From an uncultured Bacteroidales bacterium (GTDB lineage Bacteria > Bacteroidota > Bacteroidia > Bacteroidales > Bacteroidaceae), in NCBI GenBank assembly GCA_902801475.1, contig CADCIO010000005.1, positions 1 through 64,000 on the forward strand: a DNA stretch of 64,000 nt, written 5' to 3'. The position numbers were made by a program, and so were the translations under genes. The first letter of the stretch is position 1. Each line of letters starts with the position of its first letter. Below are positions 59,872 through 64,000 of the stretch, piece by piece. The notes below the pieces were generated by a model. The model saw nothing but the letters and a program-made list of their open reading frames with translations, ran no database searches and was not told the origin of the DNA.

Positions 59872-60540
59872 ATGGAACTGACAATGTTTGAGCGATTGCT
59901 GCAACTTCCGCTGTTTCAAGGAATGACCGTGCAGGAAGTGTCAGACGTGATGTCTCACGTCAGGCTCGACTTTGCCAATTACCATCAGGGGGACGAAATC
60001 GTGATGCAAGGAGAGAGTTGCAAAAAGCTCATCTACATCATCAGTGGTGAGGTGATGGCGGAGCATCGCAATATCGACCTACAGTTTCTACTCACGGAAT
60101 ACCTGCCCGACCTCAAGGTCATAGAACCATACAACCTTTTCGGTATGTATCAGACCTATTCACGTACTTACACCTTCGCCACAGATGGCTCAACTTTGGC
60201 GATTGACAAGCACGTGATGCTCAACCAACTCATGACGAGCAACATCGTCAAGATCAACTTCATGAACATCGTCTGTAACAAATACCAGCAGACGCTTCGA
60301 CTGTTGTGCAACCACCCAGACGATTCTGTACGACATAAAATCGTCAAGTTCATCCTCTCCCACTCCGTCATCCCCAAAGGCAGGAAGGATGTACAAATCA
60401 AAATGACAGACCTCGCCAACATCATCCATGAGACCCGGCTTAATGTGTCTATCGTTCTCAATGAGATGAAGGAGCAGCAACTCATCACGATGCAACGGGG
60501 CGGTTTCACCATCAACGATTTACAAACACTTTCAAGATAA
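59872..60540 (+). CDS. Crp/Fnr-family transcriptional regulator
   Basis: The 222-residue protein has an N-terminal cyclic-nucleotide-binding-type beta barrel (about residues 10-110; DFANYHQGDEIVMQGESCKK; IYIISGEVMAEHRNIDLQFL) and a C-terminal winged helix (about 145-222; DVQIKMTDLANIIHETRLNV, SIVLNEMKEQQLITMQRGG). No cysteine cluster for an Fnr iron-sulfur site is visible, so it is not a classical oxygen sensor. The effector is unknown. It lies 44 bases after apbE and before an M3 peptidase gene. Confidence 0.9.
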   Translation: MELTMFERLLQLPLFQGMTVQEVSDVMSHVRLDFANYHQGDEIVMQGESCKKLIYIISGEVMAEHRNIDLQFLLTEYLPDLKVIEPYNLFGMYQTYSRTYTFATDGSTLAIDKHVMLNQLMTSNIVKINFMNIVCNKYQQTLRLLCNHPDDSVRHKIVKFILSHSVIPKGRKDVQIKMTDLANIIHETRLNVSIVLNEMKEQQLITMQRGGFTINDLQTLSR

Positions 60541-60556
60541 TCAATAGAGACGCTAC

Positions 60557-62566
60557 ATGAATCCATTTTACACGACATATACTTACATACCCTTCGACCA
60601 GATAAAGGAGGCTGACTACGAACCTGCCATGTTGAAAGGCATCGAAGAGGAAGACCAGGAGATTGACCGCATTGTCAACAACCCCGATGCGCCCACTTTC
60701 GAGAACACCATCGAGGCAATGGAACGCAGCGGTCAGCTGTTGGAAAAGGTCACCACCGTCTTCTTCAACTTGCTGAGTGCCGAAACTACAGACTTTCTCG
60801 ATGAACTGGCACAGAAGATGTCGCCCATCCTTTCAGAGCATTCCAACAACATCATGCTCAATGAAGGTCTGTTCAAGCGAGTAAAAATGGTATATGACGA
60901 CCATGCATCCGACCAGTTTGCCCGTCTCAACCCTGAGCAGAAAATGCTGCTTACAAACACCTACGAGGGTTTTATGCGTCATGGTGCCCTGCTGTCGGAC
61001 GAGCAGAAAGAGCAACTCAGACGCATCTCAGCAGAACTGGGCGTGCTCTCTCTCCAGTTCTCTCAAAACAAGCTGAAAGACACGAACGATTTCGTTCTTC
61101 ACCTTACAGATGATACAGACTTGGAAGGACTTCCCGACAGCGCAATAGACCTTGCCAGACAAACAGCCAAGGAACAGAACATGGAAGGCTATGTGTTCAC
61201 GCTTCAAGCGCCTTCTTATACCCCCTTCCTCACTTACTCTGCACGTCGCGAACTAAGGGAGAAGATGTACAAGGCATACAACACGCTCTGTACCCATGCC
61301 AACGAAAACAACAATGTCGCCATCGTTGGAAAGATTGTCAATCTGCATCGAGAAATGGCACAATTGCTTGGATATGACACTTACGCTGATTATGCGCTGA
61401 CCCGACGCATGGCGGAGAAGAAGGAGAATGTGTATCAGTTACTCAACCAACTCATCGAAGCCTATATGCCCACAGCCAAGGAGGAAGTGGAAGCCATACG
61501 CCAACTCTATCCTGACCTTCAGCCATGGGATTTCTCTTATTACGCCAACAAGCTGAAAGAGCAACGCTTCAACATCAACAGTGAGATGCTCCGTCCCTAT
61601 TTCGAACTCTCCAACGTGAAGAAGGGCGTGTTCGGGTTGGCGACACGGCTGTATGGCATCACGTTCACTCCCAATATGGATGTGCCTGTGTATCATCCTG
61701 ATGTGGAAGTATTTGACGTCAAGGACAAAGACGGAACGTTCCTTGCCTTGCTCTACTGTGATTTCCATCCTCGTGCCTCGAAGAAGTCGGGGGCTTGGAT
61801 GACCTCGTTCAAGGAACAATGGAAAGAACCCGACGGGACAAACTCACGTCCACAGGTGTCCATCGTCATGAACCTCTCGAAAGCCACTGACACCAAACCA
61901 GCCCTGCTCACCCTGAGTGAGGTGGAGACTTTCCTGCATGAATTTGGGCATGCGCTTCATGGCATCTTTGCCAACACAACCTACCGTTCTCTTTCTGGCA
62001 CCAACGTCTATTGGGATTTCGTGGAACTGCCCTCACAGTTCATGGAGAATTACAGCATAGAGCCAGATTTCCTCAACACCTTCGCCACTCATCACGAAAC
62101 AGGTGAACCCATTCCACAGGAACTGATTGACCGCATCATCGCCAGTCGTAACTTCAATGTGGCCTACGCTTGTATGCGTCAGGTCAGCTTCGGACTGCTC
62201 GACATGGCATTCTACACCTTGAAGGACGCGTTCAACAACGACCTTTTCGCCTTTGAGCGTGAAGTGTGGCATCGTGCCCAAGTGCTCCCAGAGGTGGAAG
62301 GCACCTGCATGACCACCCAATTCTCACACATCATGGCAGGCGGCTACTCTGCTGGTTATTATAGTTACAAGTGGGCTGAAGTGCTCGATGCCGATGCCTT
62401 CTCACTCTTCCAAGAGCATGGCATCTTCGACGCCAAGACAGCTCAGAGTTTTCGAGACAATATTCTGTCGAAAGGTGGTACAGAACATCCCATGACGCTC
62501 TATAAACGTTTTCGTGGACAGGCACCAACCATCGATGCTTTGCTCCATCGCAATGGTATTAAATAA
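60557..62566 (+). CDS. M3-family metallopeptidase (peptidyl-dipeptidase Dcp / oligopeptidase type)
   Basis: The 669-residue enzyme has the zinc motif H461-E462-F-G-H465 (FLHEFGHALHGIFANTTYRS) and the downstream VYWDFVELPSQFMENY segment with the third ligand. The N-terminal helical half starts MNPFYTTYTYIPFDQIKEAD, as in Dcp-type members, and GGYSAGYYSYKWAEVLDADA near the end is also typical. It has no signal peptide, so it should act in the cytoplasm on short peptides. Length is normal. Confidence 0.93.
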   Translation: MNPFYTTYTYIPFDQIKEADYEPAMLKGIEEEDQEIDRIVNNPDAPTFENTIEAMERSGQLLEKVTTVFFNLLSAETTDFLDELAQKMSPILSEHSNNIMLNEGLFKRVKMVYDDHASDQFARLNPEQKMLLTNTYEGFMRHGALLSDEQKEQLRRISAELGVLSLQFSQNKLKDTNDFVLHLTDDTDLEGLPDSAIDLARQTAKEQNMEGYVFTLQAPSYTPFLTYSARRELREKMYKAYNTLCTHANENNNVAIVGKIVNLHREMAQLLGYDTYADYALTRRMAEKKENVYQLLNQLIEAYMPTAKEEVEAIRQLYPDLQPWDFSYYANKLKEQRFNINSEMLRPYFELSNVKKGVFGLATRLYGITFTPNMDVPVYHPDVEVFDVKDKDGTFLALLYCDFHPRASKKSGAWMTSFKEQWKEPDGTNSRPQVSIVMNLSKATDTKPALLTLSEVETFLHEFGHALHGIFANTTYRSLSGTNVYWDFVELPSQFMENYSIEPDFLNTFATHHETGEPIPQELIDRIIASRNFNVAYACMRQVSFGLLDMAFYTLKDAFNNDLFAFEREVWHRAQVLPEVEGTCMTTQFSHIMAGGYSAGYYSYKWAEVLDADAFSLFQEHGIFDAKTAQSFRDNILSKGGTEHPMTLYKRFRGQAPTIDALLHRNGIK

Positions 62567-62582
62567 AACTAAACTCCTCCAG

Positions 62583-63023
62583 ATGAAAGCAATGAAGACC
62601 ATATTGGCGCTCATGGTGACACTCCTTGCCCTCACCGCTTGCAACAAAGAAGATGACATTGATGAAATCTTCGTGGGCAGGACTTGGTTTATGACAGGCA
62701 TTGCCTACAATGGTGCCAACAACTCCAGCGAGACTAGAAATTTCTATACTGATACAGATAGGAACTGCTATTTTATCACATTCTCATCAAACACGTTCCA
62801 GGGAAAGCTCTCCTCGGGCGTTACGATCTCAGGTACGTGGCAGGCGAACGGTAAGCATCAGACCATCACACTCAACCTGCAACAAAAGCCAAGTCTTGAC
62901 AACCTCTTTGACAAGCAACTCCTCAACATTCTTTCCAATGTTCAATCTTACAAAAGTGGAGCCGACTTTTTGCAACTCAAAGATAACAACCAGAACACAA
63001 TCCAATTTGGAAATAATAGATAG
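62583..63023 (+). CDS. Small lipoprotein, unknown function
   Basis: The 146-residue protein (from ATG 62583; ATG 62592 also possible) has a lipoprotein signal ending LALTAC and a beta-rich mature part: IFVGRTWFMTGIAYNGANNS, NCYFITFSSNTFQGKLSSGV and ISGTWQANGKHQTITLNLQQ. The layout resembles lipocalin-like DUF4847/DUF5004-type lipoproteins of Bacteroidetes; the exact family is not clear to me. It follows the M3 peptidase by 16 bases. Confidence 0.68.
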   Translation: MKAMKTILALMVTLLALTACNKEDDIDEIFVGRTWFMTGIAYNGANNSSETRNFYTDTDRNCYFITFSSNTFQGKLSSGVTISGTWQANGKHQTITLNLQQKPSLDNLFDKQLLNILSNVQSYKSGADFLQLKDNNQNTIQFGNNR

Positions 63024-63068
63024 CCAGCCCATACGCTGCGCAACATTCAACATCAAACGCTCATAACA

Positions 63069-63515
63069 ATGACTGATCTAGAAAAGAAACAATACAAACT
63101 TGACTGCCGCTACGTGCGTATGGCACGAATTTGGGCGGAGAACTCCTACTGCAAACGTCGTCAGGTGGGTGCATTGGTCGTAAAGAATAAAGCGATTATT
63201 TCTGATGGCTACAACGGCACACCCTCTGGGTTTGAGAACATTTGCGAGGATGACAATAATGTAACCAAACCATACGTGCTCCATGCTGAAGCCAATGCCA
63301 TCACGAAACTGGCACGAAGCCACAATTCCAGCGATGGAGCCACCCTATATGTCACAGCATCGCCCTGCATCGAATGTGCTAAACTCATCATTCAGGCAGG
63401 CATCAAACGCGTTGTCTATTCTGAGCATTACCGCTTGGAAGACGGCATAAAACTCTTACTACGGGCAAATATCAAAGTAGAATACATCAATCCAGACGAA
63501 TCAGAAGAATTATGA
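63069..63515 (+). CDS. dCMP/cytidine deaminase-family protein (ComEB-like)
   Basis: The 148-residue zinc enzyme has H72-A-E74 (YVLHAEANAITKL) and the P-C100-x-x-C103 pair (TASPCIECAKLII), with an N-terminal KLDCRYVRMARIWAENSYCK and the substrate segment SDGYNGTPSGFENICED. dCMP deaminase makes dUMP for thymidylate synthesis. It overlaps the next gene's start by ATGA, so it is coupled to the protease gene. Confidence 0.9.
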   Translation: MTDLEKKQYKLDCRYVRMARIWAENSYCKRRQVGALVVKNKAIISDGYNGTPSGFENICEDDNNVTKPYVLHAEANAITKLARSHNSSDGATLYVTASPCIECAKLIIQAGIKRVVYSEHYRLEDGIKLLLRANIKVEYINPDESEEL

Positions 63516-64000
63516 GTAACAATGTAAATAGGAGCAACCGCTGGGTTCCCGTCATCATCGCTGTCAGCGTTGTAGTTGGTATCGTGATCGGCACATTCTT
63601 TGCCAATCGCTTTGCCGGCAACCGACTGAACATCATCAACACCTCGTCGAACAAGTTGAACGACTTGCTTCACATCATTGACGACCAGTATGTAGATACG
63701 GTGGATATTGCCAATATCGTAGAACAGTCAATGCCCAAGATTTTGGAAGAGCTTGACCCCCACTCCACTTATATCTCAGCCAAAGATGCCAAGACTGCCA
63801 ACGACGATCTGAAGGGTTCGTTCAGCGGTGTGGGTATTCAATTTGTCATTCGCGAAGATACGGTAAGAGTGACGGGCATCATTAAAGGTGGTCCTTCTGA
63901 AAAAGTCGGCATCCTGGCTGGTGACAAGATTATAGCTGTGGACGATGAGCCTTATGTGGGCAAAGTGGTGACTAACGAAGAGACGCTTCATCGTCTGAAG
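63512..64000 (+). CDS. S41-family C-terminal processing peptidase (CtpA-like), truncated by window end
   Basis: The first 163 residues are present. They show an N-terminal membrane anchor or signal (VPVIIAVSVVVGIVIGTFFA, about residues 13-32), a helical region containing LDPHSTYISAKD (a signature of CtpA-type proteins) and the first part of the PDZ domain (GSFSGVGIQFVIREDTVRVT, GGPSEKVGILAGDKIIAVDD). The catalytic Ser/Lys domain lies outside the window. It begins by an ATGA overlap with the deaminase gene. Confidence 0.9.
   Translation, partial: MSNNVNRSNRWVPVIIAVSVVVGIVIGTFFANRFAGNRLNIINTSSNKLNDLLHIIDDQYVDTVDIANIVEQSMPKILEELDPHSTYISAKDAKTANDDLKGSFSGVGIQFVIREDTVRVTGIIKGGPSEKVGILAGDKIIAVDDEPYVGKVVTNEETLHRLK

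Noticed and set aside
1..64000. tRNA, rRNA or CRISPR arrays
   Set aside because: No cloverleaf-like sequence with conserved GTTCRANYC arm, no rRNA segments and no regularly spaced repeats were recognised by eye; a tRNAscan or Infernal run would be the definitive check.

Overview
This window looks like chromosomal DNA from a member of the Bacteroidales, most likely Prevotellaceae. The sequence evidence is a recurrent TTTG...TAnnTTTG promoter pattern (Bacteroidetes type), near absence of Shine-Dalgarno sequences, and many genes restricted to this phylum: the putative porin family, DUF3276, DUF4199, DUF4468, DUF4886, DUF5606, DUF6048, DUF6452, a T9SS-like C-terminal domain, a stand-alone AICAR formyltransferase and an extended NusB. 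Placement below the order level is inference. I saw no rRNA, tRNA or CRISPR array.

Layout. 0-8.7 kb (+): a SanA-like envelope protein, a membrane-anchored PpiD/SurA-type foldase, a tiny secreted protein that is almost only a sorting-like domain, an ECF sigma factor with a membrane partner and a Spy/CpxP-like protein, then a DUF4468 protein, a small membrane protein and a putative porin. 8.8-15.7 kb (-): ispE, an exported PNPOx-fold lipoprotein, an MltF-like transglycosylase, a small basic protein, AICAR formyltransferase and a 901-residue MG2 protein. 15.9-23.1 kb is mixed: an acidic-tailed protein, a CBM48-esterase, a histidine acid phosphatase, tagaturonate reductase (uxaB), TMEM43 and a lipoprotein. 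23.2-24.1 kb is a decay zone: an acyltransferase remnant cut by half of an IS982 element.

24.1-39.8 kb (-) is a 12-gene exopolysaccharide/capsule operon of Wzx/Wzy type, read from the initiating sugar transferase (39755) through export porin, UDP-galactopyranose mutase, chain-length protein, polymerase, flippase, TupA-like ATP-grasp enzyme, UDP-HexNAc dehydrogenase, a double GT2, two GT4s and a GH26 glycanase locked between them by ATGA overlaps. The expected product is a lipid-linked repeat unit with Galf and an amino-uronic acid that could be amide-modified, flipped, polymerised and exported.

39.9-49.7 kb is housekeeping: pepT, then hslR-pth-rplY (-), DUF3276, and a nusB-yajC-ybbR-coaE-DUF5606 run (+), followed by an ABC exporter with its own GntR (YtrA-like) regulator. 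49.8-64 kb (+) holds secreted proteins, altronate dehydratase (uxaA) coupled to an NhaC-type transporter that carries a fused lipoprotein-like domain, a DUF4199 protein, a GT2, a DUF6452-DUF6048-apbE set, a Crp/Fnr regulator, an M3 peptidase, dCMP deaminase and the start of a CtpA-type S41 protease cut by the window end.

The most interesting points are the NhaC-lipoprotein fusion, a short dispersed repeat read in frame inside uxaA (and supplying start codons elsewhere), the GH26 and ATP-grasp genes within the polysaccharide operon, and the cargo-less sorting-domain protein. I did not find a clearly new multi-gene defence or mobile system.
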